From: Lunularia cruciata
Taxonomy: Eukaryota > Streptophyta > Marchantiopsida > Lunulariales > Lunulariaceae
Length of the DNA stretch: 64,000 nt
Direction of reading: 5' to 3'
Assembly (NCBI GenBank): GCA_948567375.1
Contig: OX419756.1
Span: 74,812,552 to 74,876,551 of the forward strand
Under the pieces are notes generated by a model. That model worked only from the letters and a program-made list of their open reading frames with translations. It ran no database searches and was not told where the DNA came from. The position numbers were made by a program, and so were the translations under genes. Shown here piece after piece: positions 12,651 to 24,974 of the stretch (the stretch's first letter is position 1; each line of letters opens with the position of its first letter).

Positions 12651-12699
12651 TTTATGAGATTGAGTCAATGATATGTTTGGAACAAATATATCATTAAAT

Positions 12700-14749
12700 C
12701 CTTCTTTGGAACAAATAGTACTAGTGCTTCCCAAGGAGATGTACTCTATTGTATGAAATCCTTCTCCAAAAACTCTGTCAATGCTATTTGAAGCTCATCC
12801 AACTCCTTTGGTGAGAGCTAATAGATTGGTCTACTCACTAGAGTACTTCTTGGCAATAACTCAATCTTGAAGGGCACACCATGATTGGAGGGTAATCCCT
12901 TTGGTAAATCATATGGAAACACATCTGAAAACTCCTAGACCGTTTGATCAACCATTGCTTGATGAGGCTTTTGGTCCTCCTCAGACCCTCCATGCACAAT
13001 CGGCTTGATCCACACCACAAAGATAGACTTATCTTCCTCCAAGACTTGCTCTATGGCTGCTTTATTAATAAACTTCCCATCTTGGAACTTATCTTCCTTC
13101 AAAGGTTGCTCTATGGTTGCTTCCCTAACAAACTTCTCATCTTACGACTGACTATTCTTGGGTCTCTTACTCAAAGGTGCCAAACAACCTAATCAGAAAT
13201 TCATACCTTTGCCGTAAGTTCCAATTAAATTGAACCTTATGTTGAACCTTATGATATTCAAGCCAAGGTAGACCTAGAATGACATTGTAGTATAGAGGTG
13301 CAACCACAAACCTCATAGACTCCAAATACTCCTTCTCAATCTTGAATTAACAAGATGTGAGGTACGGAGTACAGAACCCTTTCTACCATCCGCAATCATC
13401 AATCTACTTCCAATTATTGGCTAGATAGGACCACTTAATTCCTTCACTAATTTCATAGACTTATAATTCTCTGACCTCCCAAAATCCTACAACCACAATC
13501 AGATATCATACCTTGCAAGTGAAGCAAACTTGCATAGATCAAGCCTTCAATCCCATTGGAACTAATCAATTTCCTAGTAGGTGGCTCAGAATCTCCTATT
13601 GGGATTCCTTTTTTTGTTGATCATTCTACTCCACAAACTCCATTTGGGCAATTTATTGAGGTTGCTCACTCTTGAATGGACATTCAGCAATGCAATGTTC
13701 AATTTGGCAACAAAAAAAACAACAACCATTTTGCCATATTTTTTCTCTATTTGTAGTGCTAAGTGGTCTATGTTCAATGGCATCAATCTCTATTTGTGCT
13801 AGCTCCTCCACCCATATATAGTGTATGGGTAGGTTCTATGGAGGTTGAGGTCAAGACCAAGTTGCTGCAACCAAGGAATCAAAGCATTTGGCCAACTACA
13901 TGGCTTCCTCCAAGTGTTTTAGCTCTTGCATAGTCACCTCTATTTTGGTTCATGACTTCAACCCTTCACAAATCAATCCAGAGCTTCACCTGCCAATATA
14001 TCTAGAATTTGCATGATGGTGTTCTAGAATTACGTGATATAGTTTCTTACCGAGCAGATCTACTTCAACTCTACCAACCTATCTGTGTGGCATTTATAGC
14101 TTGGAATCTATTGATTATTGTATTCTTGTTTCTACCCATGTCAAGATTGGTGCAACAAATTGCCATTCAACTTGCTTTACATAGAACCACCACCATAACT
14201 TTGCTACTCCATCCAATTGGCTGGAAGCCAAGAGAATCTAATTCCATTCATCTTGAAGATTGGTAGCTTCAAAATAACATTCATAATCAAACATAAAAAT
14301 CTCCATTGTATTTGAGAGATTCAAATAAGTTAGGCTTCAAAAACTAGATTCACTCATCTTCTTCTTGAACTATTGCTCTCTCTATATGATCTTGTCATTA
14401 ATGATCTTGTTCTTCCAACAATTGAGTAAGATGCTCAATTTGTTACTACATAGTAATGATAAGCTCGAGCATTGCTGCTATGGCTACTACTCTATCACAC
14501 TACTCCCAATTTATCTAAATTAACACATAGAGGCAACACATCTACTATTATCCATAGCTTACAACCAGAAGTAGTAAGGGTTCCTCGAACAAGGTGATCA
14601 TATTCAGAAATTCTTATCCAAAATGTGAGGTGAGGAATTATTTGAAATGATGCTTGAGTAGTACACTAACACAAAAATCTCAATGGTTTGGTGGATATGG
14701 ATTAGGTGGTCCATAAATTTCATCCATCCTATTCATACTCTAATATCAA
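12700..14749 (-). pseudogene. Truncated inverted family A gypsy copy (copy G): gag, protease, start of RT
   Basis: Read on the minus strand this matches the internal 5' half of elements C and E. From 14749 it contains a degenerate primer-binding region, gag (with a zinc-knuckle region near 13690-13740), the protease with D-F-G at its active-site position near 13480, and the first part of reverse transcriptase, stopping abruptly near 12700 in the segment before the PKKDGG motif. Many stops and frameshifts make it non-functional. It joins directly to its LTR at 14750. The RT end lies close to the PIF/Harbinger remnant, so truncation probably accompanied a rearrangement there. Confidence 0.75.
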
Positions 14750-15210
14750 TGTAAAAGATCAAGACCGAGGAGAGAAATGAGAGAACGGAAGATCACATTG
14801 GGACAATTGAATGAGTGAAACTCCAAATGCCTAGCTTGAGCTTGGGTTTTGGTATTTATAAAGAGCAAACAAGGCTCTTGAGAAGCTTCTCAAGAAGCTT
14901 CCTTAAGCCGCCTTCTTGGAGTGCAAGCCAAGTTAATCTAGAAGCTTCTCAAGAAATTTCTAGAAGCTATCTAATTGGCTTGCAAGCTAAGTTGGTTGGA
15001 GGCTTCCTTCTAGAATTTATCTACTTGAGGTGCAAGCTAAGCTAGCTGGAAAGCTTCCCAAGAAGCTTCCTCCTACAAGTTGTACATTACCTAATACTTG
15101 GAAGGTGCCAAGTAGCGTCATAGATACTTCTAGAATATTCTAAGCTAATTTGGCTTATTTGCTACTTTGTAAGCCTTGAATAACTTGTCAATAAACTCCA
15201 TATTGTTACA
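14750..15210 (-). repeat. Family A LTR (5' LTR of copy G), inverted
   Basis: It begins TGTAAAAG and ends CTCCATATTGTTACA, the reverse complement of the family A termini. It contains many AAGCTT-centred motifs, including a perfect three-unit heat-shock element (GAA AT TTC TA GAA) at 14953-14965 and a TATTTATA box on the reverse strand near 14855. Its far edge coincides with the left boundary of the large direct duplication. Confidence 0.85.
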
Positions 15211-16097
15211 AATACCAATTTGACACCAATTGAAGTTAAACACCAATCTGTCTAAGTTAAACACCAAATTGTGCAAACCATGGATGCTTTTATTGAGTTG
15301 AGTAGACAACATCCCACACAAATAGATTTACATGAAATATATTAATTGCATAAACCATAGAAGCAGATTGAGTAGACCATGCAACCATGCAATCTTGTTT
15401 GCACATGGTGCACAGTGAGACCTAGGCAATTTTATTGTGAACTGTTTAACCCTAGTAATAGAAATGTGCCCTTTTTGGCTGCTATTATGTTCTGTGTTGC
15501 ATATAAAGAATCATTGAGAGGGGAGAAAACATGTGATATAAAAGATGAAATGCAACTCTAGATAGCATAACCAGTTTACCTATAATGTTTTTAAATGTAA
15601 TGTAAACTAGTAAACTTTATATATAATCATTAGTTTATATACATAGGAGAAATATATCATAACATACCTCTAAGAGCTCTTACTATTTAGAAATCTTCTT
15701 AGAACTCTTACTATATCAAAAATTTTTGAGAGTTCTTACTATTCCAAAATACATCAGAGAGCTCTTACTATTCCGAAAACCTCCAAGAGCTAGCTACACC
15801 CTAAGAACCACCAAAAACTTCTAAGAGCTCTTACTATTCTTCACTCCCATTCCAACTTGTGAAATTTGTGGTATAATCTATCCATTATTAGCACTAGAGC
15901 CATTGTAAGGATGTGAATCTATACCAGATAAAGTGAAAATAATGCTTTTGATCTCCTCTTGGTCTTTCTCACCCTAGCTAATTCACGTGTTATGGAGAAA
16001 AATGTTTTAATTTTGCCTCTCTCTTTTGATATAAAGCCTTTCTACCTTCAACTTTATTTCTCTATTCTTCATATATTCTCAGCCTCAACTTGTCTCT

Positions 16098-16303
16098 TGG
16101 AGTGCAAGCTAAGCTAATTAGGAAGCTTCCCAAGAAGCTTCCCAAGCTCTGAGGCTATGTTAGCTTCTAGGAAGCTTCTCAAGAGCCTTGTATGCTTCCT
16201 ACAAATACCAATGACCAAGCTCATGCTAGGCATTTAGAGTTTCCCTCATTCAAGAGTACCAATGTGATCTTCCATTCTCTTATTTCTCTCTTGGTCTTTT
16301 ACA
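16098..16303 (+). repeat. Family A LTR 3' fragment replacing host sequence
   Basis: The segment ends CTTGGTCTTTTACA, the family A LTR 3' end, and has the LTR's GAAGCTTC motifs and the conserved CTCATGCTAGGCATT block. At the matching place copy 2 of the duplication has about 230 bp of different sequence (27350-27580), so here the host sequence was lost as well as LTR sequence gained. The 5' part of the LTR is missing. Confidence 0.7.
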
Positions 16304-16614
16304 CTATTCCTCTTGGCTGGATGTTGTATGCTTCTCTAGTTTCATCAAGTGTTCCTCCAAAGCGGTTCTTGTATTCTAATCTTGTTGCTCGTTGATATAC
16401 TCTCAACTAAATCTATTTTCCCCCCCCTTGGGATAGACTCTTCCTCAACATTTTCTCTCATTAAGCATTGATTTTCATCCTCTTGAACTCCCCTTGAACC
16501 ACACTCACAATTTCCAAATGGACACTTGTAATTTAAACCTTCCTCTTAAAGCCTATTCATGTGATCTTCTAAGGGACCTTGGGTGCTTGGGATGATAGTT
16601 GGTGTTGAATCAAG

Positions 16615-17190
16615 TGTAGAATTTTAGCACAATTCTTCAACACCAATGCATGTTCCATCCATGATGCAAATTTCATCTTCAACACCACCACCAATGCTCA
16701 CCAAAGTAAGAAGAGATTTATTGGCTCTATCTCCCAACATTAAATCCATTCTCTTGAAATATAGACAAAGATGGTTCATTATGTCATCTATAGTTTGTAA
16801 TCCTCTCTTCATGTCTTTCTCATAAAGATCCTCCTCCATGGAATTGCATTCCATTCTTGGGTATCCTTATATGATTTCATGTATCAAGCCCATAATTTGT
16901 AAAGCTTCTCTACTATCATGGAAAGTGGAAATCCTCTCCCATGCCTCATTAAGTAAGTGGCCATGTAACTAAATGTTGTACTTTTTTGGACATGCCTTTT
17001 ACTATTCCCACCATGAATCTAACTATAGTGTTAAGGGTCATCCAATAGTCTAGTAGTTGGGTAGAGTGGTGAGAAATGATTCCGAATCTATCATCATTGC
17101 CCTTAGTTGCTTTGCTTTTGCTACTTCTAGATCCACCCAAACCACCTAGTAGAAATTGAAACAAAAGCAACCATCTTCTTGAGCAGTTTT
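16615..17190 (-). pseudogene. Degenerate coding remnant in duplication copy 1
   Basis: The minus strand reads as broken pieces of one protein. One piece starts at 17170 (SRSSKSKATKGNDDR). A middle piece carries EAWERISTFHDSREAL. A third starts at 16854 with Met-Glu-Cys and contains MEEDLYEKDMKRGLQTIDD. The matching region of copy 2 (about 27600-28450) carries the same pieces plus a Lys/Arg-rich continuation. I do not recognise it; the layout (compact helical part, then basic coiled coil) would fit a Myb/trihelix-like accessory protein of a DNA transposon, which is inference only. Confidence 0.35.
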
Positions 17191-19450
17191 TGAAATCAAA
17201 GAGGAAGAGGGGTGTGAATTGAACTTATTTTCCACATTTGAGTGACTCAAGAGTGAAAATGGGAGTGATTTATCTATGCTTCCCTATTTCACTAAAAGTC
17301 TTGAACTTGGATTTCAATTTGCCCATGCAAACTTGTATTACTAGATATGTTCTCTTGTTGGAAAAAGTGTGTATGTTTAATCCTTGATCTGACACATTCA
17401 CAATTAAAAAAAATTATATATACATGAAACCATCCCTCACAAGAGATTTAGAATCAAGAAATATGAGTGTCAAATTTTGTTTAATGAATTAGACATATGG
17501 TTATTCATTAATTTCTCTCCTACCATGCTCTATTTGGCATAAAGTGAGTGGTTAGTCTAATATGGGTGGTTTGCATTCACCTCAAATTTAGACACAAATT
17601 AATTGCCAGATCTCACTAATGTACTCCATGATAAAGTTGCATATCAATTTTGAAACTGAAATGCCTCCCGCCATTAACCATGTTTGGGTACCAATAACAA
17701 TCTTCTGCAAGGCCATTCATTTAAATGTCATAAACTATTATGGATAATCAATTTAAGACACCATAGAATCAATCTTAGATACTCTTCTAACGTTTAGCTT
17801 CCCTCTTACAATTGATTGTAGGTTATAGAGACAACAATTAATATGGCACTAATTTCTCCATGCAGTTCAATATTTTTAGGTCCTTGTGATAGCCTAAAAC
17901 TATGGCATTAAGTCCCCAATGAAACTCACTTTTCTCAAGTTATCAAGCAGCATCAGAGCAAGTATTAGGTACTAGAGCCAAATACTAAGGCCTTTCATTT
18001 GCTTTGATTTTTCAAGTTCTTGAGATGATACTAAAGCTACAAGTATAGTTTTTACTAGAGTGCTAGTGTAGTACTAAAGCACCAATTGAGCTCTTACAAT
18101 ATCTTGAAAATCTATACTATTTTACATTTTTTAACAAACAAGAACAGAAATATCAGTTACTACTTCTTTCTCCATATTATATGATTTTTTGTTCAAAAAA
18201 ATATAAAAATATCAAATTATTAGTTCTTTCTCCATATTCTTAAGATGTCATTTTTTGCATGTTGTTTAGTATATCATATAAAGATGGAAATTGGAAGGAT
18301 TAGAAAGGAAATGGATTTAGATGAATTCTTAGTAGTGTTGTTTAAAGAAGAAATTATGTGTTATGGCAAGAAAATTAATAATAAAATTTCCATTATGTTT
18401 GATAGTTATAATTATACCAATTTCTCCTAAGTCAAATATATTTTTGATAGTAATGAGTTTCTATGTTTGATTGTTATCTCATTCACTAAAATATATCAAA
18501 ATGGAATCATTTTCAAAATCACAAAGATTTGGCATATGTTTTAAGTTACATGGATCAAATTCTAGTTTCTCTTATTCTCTAAGAAGATATTTAAATTTAA
18601 ATTTCAAAATTTTGAATTTATGTAATTGGTGAGAATTTTATAGGATTCTAGGTACAATTTAATTGAGAAAAGAATTCATTGAGATTCTAAAATATTTACA
18701 TTCAGAAGAAGACTTTTCAATTCATGCATAGGTGAATGTAGTAAGGCAAAGAGGTTTCAAGAGCCTTGTGGCATTATAATATAATTTAATTTGAGTTTAT
18801 AGTATTATTTAATTCTTAGTTTTGTCCATTGTGATTCTAAGCAACAAGAATAACTTTGCATATTATGGTTCTTAAAATGTATAAGAGTTAATTTTTAATA
18901 CTCTACTATAAAAAAAATCATTGTTTACATTATGATTCTAATATATAATGTTATTTTGATTTTTATTTTCATTACCCTACTTCAATATAAATCAAAATAA
19001 ATAAAAAGAGTTAATCTCTATCATATATTAAAAGATAATCTTACTCCCTCTACCTACAACATATTACCAAAAAGTGCATATCTAGTAAAGTCTATGTATG
19101 CACCAAATGTGATTAAGAGTGTGGGGGTTATGAAGTAATATGAATATGAATTTTCATTTAAGATATTGAAAGATCATTAAATGTAGAAATGACTAGATCT
19201 TGAGACCTCAACCAAGCTGATAACCTAGACCCTTGAGGTTTTATCGATCAAGCTTCTTAAGGAGTTGAAAGAACCAATAGGACCATGCAAAAAATATATG
19301 TCTCTAGTATTTAAATAAAATAATACATACATATAATTATAATATAGTAATAGAGACAAAGTACACCACTACTTGAATGTAAGTAAGAAAAGGGATATGA
19401 TTATATGACCCTAATGATTTTAGAACATTAGCTCTTAGTAATAAGAAGAG

Positions 19451-19451
19451 C

Positions 19452-19485
<34 letters not shown>

Positions 19486-19486
19486 G
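19451..19486. repeat. AT dinucleotide microsatellite
   Basis: A run of alternating TA interrupted by one G. The corresponding place in duplication copy 2 (about 31508-31533) has a shorter run. Confidence 0.9.
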
Positions 19487-20284
19487 TAATAATATATCAT
19501 CAAAAAATTTATTGAATGAAATTTAATTAACTCAAAAAGGCTAAATTACTAACCTAATATGAGCACAAAAAATGTATACTCTCAATTGATTGTATCTTCT
19601 ATTCAGTAGTTGTGTGTGGAAGGAGTACATTTGAATGCCTTTTTCTATTAAGCCTATGTCTAAACTATGAATGACCTCCAGACATCCTCTACCCCACTAT
19701 GAAGCATAGGAGCTCAAGCTATATAAAAATACCAAAAACATTAAAAACATCTTCTTTGGACCTATTAGTCTAGAGATCTCTAAATTAAATTAGTGATGAA
19801 ATAGTTATTTAACTTTGAAATAAAACACTAACTCTAAGGATGAAGAGAAAAAGAGATATAACACAAGGTCACTAAATTTGAAAACAAAGAAATAAATAAA
19901 AGTAATAGATATATGAGGGCATATATGGGAAGAAGAAAGCACAAAGAGAAGTTATGCAATAATTTAGTAGGGTTGAGGGTATTGTGGAGGTTACCAAAGG
20001 ATAGAGGAGGTCAGAGCCTTTACAAATTTGGAGAAGATGAAAGTGTCACAAATATTGAAGATGGAGGAAAAGAGAAAGTGTTTGTTATGGCTGATGAGTA
20101 GTTGAGTGGATGAGAGGATATTCACTAATCTAGAGAAGTGTGAACATACAAATATACAAGAGAGTAGAAGTGGAAAAGGACAATTTTTAGGTTAAATAAG
20201 TTAAATTTTGTGAGATGAGCGAGGATGAGAGCATTCATTAACATGGAAGAAGCTGAAAAATTTTACTATGAATTCCAAGAATAC

Positions 20285-20790
20285 CTAGCTCTTACCATGG
20301 TATGGCATGTTTGAAAAATTTTCCTATGTGGGTGGATTTGAATTCAAGAGAGGACATTGGTTTGTTTGAGAAGCATGAATTCTTGTTAGGAATTTTGGAT
20401 ATATTCCCATGAGGCATTTAGTCCCTTCCTTTAAGTAGGCTAGAACCCTAGAGAAGTCAATTTTCAATAAATATCTTGCTGGGGCATGAGTGGTGAATGA
20501 GCATTGTATTGGAATTTTGCAAGCTAGATGATATCCTTCAAAAGAAATAAGAGTACAATTAAATGATCCTAGAAGAAATACACATCTCTTAAGATGGATC
20601 ATTGTTTGTATTAATCTCATATTTTTTTGATAAACAAGGTATACAATTGGGCAGATGAAGACTATGATTATGAAGTAGAAAATGAAGTAGAACCGTTGAT
20701 AGAGCATACCTCTAAATATCACACAAAGAAGAAGCAAGAACTCTTGCAATGTAAAATTGTTTCACTTTTATGAGATCAAGTCAATGATAT
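20285..20790 (+). pseudogene. Second PIF/Harbinger-like transposase fragment
   Basis: This aligns with 12150-12680: both contain CCATGGTATGGCATGTTTGA, the block ending ATGAGGCATTTAGTC, AATTAAATGATCCTAGAAGAAAT and GAGCATACCTCTAAATAT. It covers only the C-terminal part of the transposase and is frameshifted. It starts right at the right-hand edge of duplication copy 1 and has no counterpart after copy 2. Confidence 0.6.
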
Positions 20791-20799
20791 GTTTAGAAC

Positions 20800-22670
20800 C
20801 ATGATAATTCTAAAATAAATATATGTTATAGTTGGATATATGGTTTCTTGGTAGTATTTGTGGTATGTTTGAGAATAGTTTGCACAAGATGCATGAATAC
20901 AAGATACCTTAGTTACTATGTGCCTGATCTAGGCTAGTTGCTTGGAATGTGTGCTAACTTCAACTTAGTTTACATGGAATGCATGAGAATGCATGGAAAC
21001 GTCAACCTAGTTTGCATGAAATGCATGAATTTTCTTGGGGGACATTGGAATGTATGGGAGTGGTCTAGTGCAAGGGTTATTATCAAGTTCTCGAAAAGGT
21101 TTTTGAAAGGGCTAGAAGGAAGCTAATAGAGGTCATTGGTGGTTGAAGGATCAAGGAAGGCACAGTTTGGTAGAAGCAAGATACAAACAAGAATGAATTC
21201 AAAATTCAAAATTATCGGAAGGTACATAATCTTTTAAGGAGAGGGAAGAAACAAGATAATGGATAGGAGTGTTTAGTGAAAGAGGTAAACTCAAAGGAAA
21301 GGAGTCAAGTTTTTGCATATGGGTTTAAGGAAAATAGAATATTTCAAGTTTAATGAAATTGGAGAACAAGAAAGTGAGAATTCAAGTTCAAGAAAAGGGA
21401 AAAGTTGGGAGAGATGAGCAATCATTTTTGCAGACAAGAGAGAGTTTGAGTAGGAACAAGAAGAATCAATTTTGTGGAAAGTTCAAGAGAGAGGTCAAGA
21501 ATGAAACAAGAAGAAGCAAAATAGAAGGAAGCCAGTTTGGAGCTTTGAGCCCAAGGTGGACAGTAATCAATGGACATAAGAAGAGGGGAAACTGGGAGAT
21601 AGAGGGAAGCTGGTTCAAGAAATCGGGAGCCAATTTGGGAAATAAAGGGAAGCCAATTCAAGGCTTTGAGCCAAAGATGGAGGACAAAATTGTGAGGTTG
21701 GTTCTTAGGGAAGCTAGTTTGGAGCTTTCAGCCCAAGGTTAAGTGAAACTAACCAAAAGAGGTAAGACTCCAAATTCAAAACTAGTAATAGTTAGAATAC
21801 AAAATCTATAATAGCACAATTTGAGTTATGGAGACATATGGGAGAGCACTTGAGACTAAACACATGGAGAAGACAATATATGGGCCATGGTTTATGTGGT
21901 TCCATGCCTTGGTGGATTATATACCCTATATTAAATGGTGTTGGTAGGATAAATTTTATATCAAAGATCCATTGGAGAGGATTTGCAAGAGGACTAAGAT
22001 GCACTTGGATTCAAGATTTTGCTCAGGTTTAAGTATCTAAAACCCCATGTAAGTGCATTTGTTGTTTGCTTGCTAATTTTATTCATGTTTACTGAGCACT
22101 GATTCAAAAATTGAATAATCCAAATCCAGTCCTGCCAAGCAAACCTATTGGTTTGTGCAGCCCATGGGGTTGCATTGGGCATGTGGGCCATGCAGACCTG
22201 CAAATAGGTTTGCATATTTACATACGTGGTTTGCATGGGTTGCACGCCAATGTTTTTAGGGCAACAAGTTTGCACAGCATGATGTGATCTAGAAAATTTG
22301 GGAGCGTGGTTTGTGTGGTCATATTTGTGGTGTCTGGGGCTAAACTTGGATATGACTAACATGCTCTTTGGTATTTAATATAGGTTTCATTTTGTAAGGA
22401 GTTTTCTAGTACATGGGACCATGATACTCATAGCGGGAGAGTTAGAGGGAGAGATTTAGTGCTTGAGTTGCTATGATAATAAGAGGGGCATTTGTTTGCC
22501 TTTGGGGAGCACACCAAGGAGGAAAAAAATTCCACAAATTTGGTGGAGGATTGGTTTCCCATGAGAGATAGGACAACTAGGACATATCTAGCTAGGCAAT
22601 GTGCTTATATTGCATTTAGTCCTTTTTTCCAATTATTGTGTTCACTTCTTATCCCAACCCAACATTAGAG
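20800..22670. other. Gene-free stretch with short internal repeats
   Basis: A 129-codon plus-strand frame (21353-21742) is Lys/Glu/Gly-rich and made largely of repeated phrases (GGAAGCCAGTTTGGAGCTTTGAG and relatives near 21531, 21651 and 21711), so its openness may reflect the repeats. Short repeats of GAATGCATG and GTTTGCATG occur near 20945-21030 and 22150-22260. Nothing is recognisable. Confidence 0.4.
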
Positions 22671-22679
22671 GGTAGCTCA

Positions 22680-23010
22680 TGGGAACGTCATTCTCATAGT
22701 GAAGAGTAAGATGGCTAGATCTACTCTAGTGGACTATGACTAGGTTGAGCTTAAGCTATTGGCTATTGAGGCAGATCTTGTGGTAGTCCAAAGGCAACTT
22801 AGCCACCCAAATAGTTGACATTTGTGTGTGACTCATGTGAGGTAGGTTCTCATGCACTTGTTCATGGAGAGTGGGGTTGTGAGTGAGGATGAGATTGTAT
22901 AGAGCAATGAAGGTGTAGAAGAGGAGGTTTACATCAATGAGAGTGTGGAGGAGGAGGAGGTACAGGTTGCACCGGATGATGATGATGATGCACATGGTGA
23001 GTGAGAGTTT
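22680..23010 (+). pseudogene. Unassigned coding remnant with acidic C-terminus
   Basis: With two or three in-frame stops, the plus strand reads a protein-like stretch (ARSTLVDYD, then LKLLAIEADLVVVQRQL). It ends in a strongly acidic tail (EEEVQVAPDDDDDAHGE) and a stop near 23004. The composition is far from random for this AT-rich region, so I think it is the end of a decayed transposon protein; the family is not identified. Confidence 0.35.
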
Positions 23011-23103
23011 AGTTCACCATACTTTTGGTGGACATTGTCATAATAGGGTGTTGCAACTTAGAGCCGGACTTGTAACATGTATAATTATTATTTTTATATG
23101 TAT

Positions 23104-23250
23104 TTATGTGTATATTTATATGTATAGATATATATATATATAGATATAGATATATATATAGATATATATATATATAGATATATATATAGATATATATATA
23201 GATATATATATAGATATATATATAGATATATATATATATATATATTGATG
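23104..23250. repeat. ATATAG-type microsatellite
   Basis: About 145 bp of TATA runs punctuated by G roughly every 6 to 16 bases, with a repeated ATATATATATAG motif. Such tracts are slippage-prone and length-variable. Confidence 0.95.
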
Positions 23251-23539
23251 TAGACTTTTAGTTTTTGATGAAAATGATGGAGGATGAATATAATTATGTG
23301 GTTTTGTTATTTGGGTTGATGTGGTTGAGTTCTTGTGTACAAGTCATTCTCCCCCTCCACCACCCTATGTACCTAGTCCTCCTCAACCCCAACACCAAGA
23401 TGATCCATTACATCCCCATGAACACTATGATTCCCCACTATAGCATGATTACATTCCTATGTGTAGCATGATTACATTTACATTTTTAGATCATTTCATG
23501 ATTACATCTGAAGTAGAGATGGAGAGTATATATTAGCTC

Positions 23540-24060
23540 ACCATGAGAGAAGTCTAGTAGAGACAGAAGAGCATATTAGGCTAGAGAAGCACCTTCTCAA
23601 TGAGAGAGAGAGAGAGAGAGAAGGCTGGCAGAGCAAGAGAGTCTTCTAGGTCATAAGGAGTGGCAGTCCGGCTAGATGAAAATGTGTTATTTGAGAGAGA
23701 GTAGACTTGTAAAGCAAGAGATGCATCATTGTATGGAGGAGCATAATACTCATAATAGAGTTCTTAGGGAGAGATGGTTTGATGTGAGAACACAAGTCAA
23801 GAGATTGGTTGAGTTGGATGTTCTTATTAGAGATAAAGAGTTGAGAGCTAGGGGTTATAAGGTTCAAGAGATTTGGTATAAGAAAGAGTTCACAATTACT
23901 ATGGAGCTATTTGAAAGGGCACCAAGTGCTCTACATGAGGTGAGGACTCAACTTGATACTTTGAGTGTAGCATACAAGGAGGCCCTTGAGGAGGCTTGAG
24001 GTGGAGATGTTACATAATCCTTGGGGTTTCCTCCTATTGATATGGGGATTAGAGCTTGCA
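23540..24060 (+). pseudogene. Coiled-coil coding remnant, unassigned
   Basis: The 107-codon frame 23676-23999 encodes a charged helical protein (RERWFDVRTQVKRLVEL, LIRDKELRARGYKVQEI, then VRTQLDTLSVAYKEALEEA). Upstream debris (HIRLEKHLLNERERE) points to a longer coiled coil whose reading is broken, partly by expansion of a GA microsatellite (23601-23621). I do not recognise the family. It may belong with the acidic remnant just upstream and the coding-like debris further down. Confidence 0.4.
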
Positions 24061-24132
24061 TGTTGATGAGAATGGTAGAGCAGGAGCTCACATAGAGCTT
24101 GGTTTATCACAAACTTCTACTTGGCCCTTAGC

Positions 24133-24133
<1 letters not shown>

Positions 24134-24170
<37 letters not shown>

Positions 24171-24180
24171 AAGAAAGATA
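24134..24180. repeat. GA microsatellite with GAAA tail
   Basis: An uninterrupted AG run followed by AAAGAAAGAAAG. Confidence 0.95.
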
Positions 24181-24214
24181 CACTAACAAGAGCTACCCAC
24201 ACTTTTGATCCTTT

Positions 24215-24973
24215 CTCAATAAGAATGGAGACTAGAGCCACACTAACATCACCCTTTTTTTAGGGGAGTGCATCACGCCATACGGGCTAGAGCTCCATCT
24301 ATGTAGAGAGCACCATTATAATATTCCAAGGACATGAGAAACCCAAGAGAATAATCACAAGAGAAACATAAGGTTTCATTTCTCAATACTCCTATACCAC
24401 AAAGGAGCACCTTGTCTTTATTATATAGCAAAGAGAATCCAGTCAAAGGGAACTACACCCATAGATCAAATACATGGATTTGTGACATGTTGATCCTTGC
24501 CTTATTTTGTTGGTCTAACAAGTTTGACTAAAGGGAATTTTTAAGGAATCTTCTTATAGTAAGCTCAAAATATCATGGATAAGGTACCATTGGAAAGATC
24601 TTGACAAGAAAACAAGGATAGAGAAGGTAATATTCTTTCATTTGGGAAGAAATTTTCTATTATTTGAGGCCTAATTCATTTGTTTAGGCCTCCAAAATTG
24701 GCCCTAAAGTTTTCAAGGTGTTTTTGGCCTCTAACTTATTCATACTCTTTTAGTAACACCTCTATCTGATCTAATTTAACCATCATATATAACATCCCTA
24801 AATATATTACCAAGCCAATTTCCACCTCTATACAATTTTTCTAGCTAATGCCATTACAAGTATCCTCTTTAGTAGGAATAGAGATTAGAGCCACACAAAC
24901 ATCTTTTTGAAGGAGTGCACTATGTTGTAGGAAATAGAGCTCCATCCATGGAGAGAGCATCATCCTTGCTTGG
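24215..24973 (-). repeat. Diverged inverted solo LTR of family B type (24317-24858) between 100-bp direct repeats
   Basis: The 542-bp core begins TATAATATTCCAAGG and ends GCCATTACA. It shares CAAAGGAGCACCTTGTCTTTATTATATA, TTTAGGCCTCCAAAATTG and related blocks with the family B LTRs in order, on the minus strand. It has only one copy of the U3 unit that is tandemly doubled in the 720-740 bp family B LTRs. Instead of a 5-bp target duplication it is flanked by imperfect direct repeats of about 100 bp (24215-24316 and 24866-24973, sharing GAGCTCCATC and GGAGTGCA). Confidence 0.75.
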
Positions 24974-24974
24974 T

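Larger units (their letters stand above)
15215..20270 (+). repeat. Large direct duplication, copy 1 (about 5 kb)
   Basis: Sequence blocks in the same order recur at 26465-32335. Examples are the CTAAGAGCTCTTACTATT clusters (15668 against 26915), the block near 16450-17180 against 27725-28450, the block 18245-19440 against 30330-31500, and AAATGTATACTCTCAATTG (19570 against 31622). Copies are roughly 85-90% similar by eye with indels. No intact gene lies inside. The copies are separated by about 6.2 kb. Confidence 0.85.

Noticed and set aside
21353-21742. A 129-codon frame that could be a gene
   Set aside because: It consists of repeated phrases of low complexity without domain, signal or splice context.
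23104-23250. Regular TATATAG spacing suggestive of a CRISPR-like or matrix-attachment array
   Set aside because: It is a simple microsatellite; there are no unique spacers, and the genome is eukaryotic.
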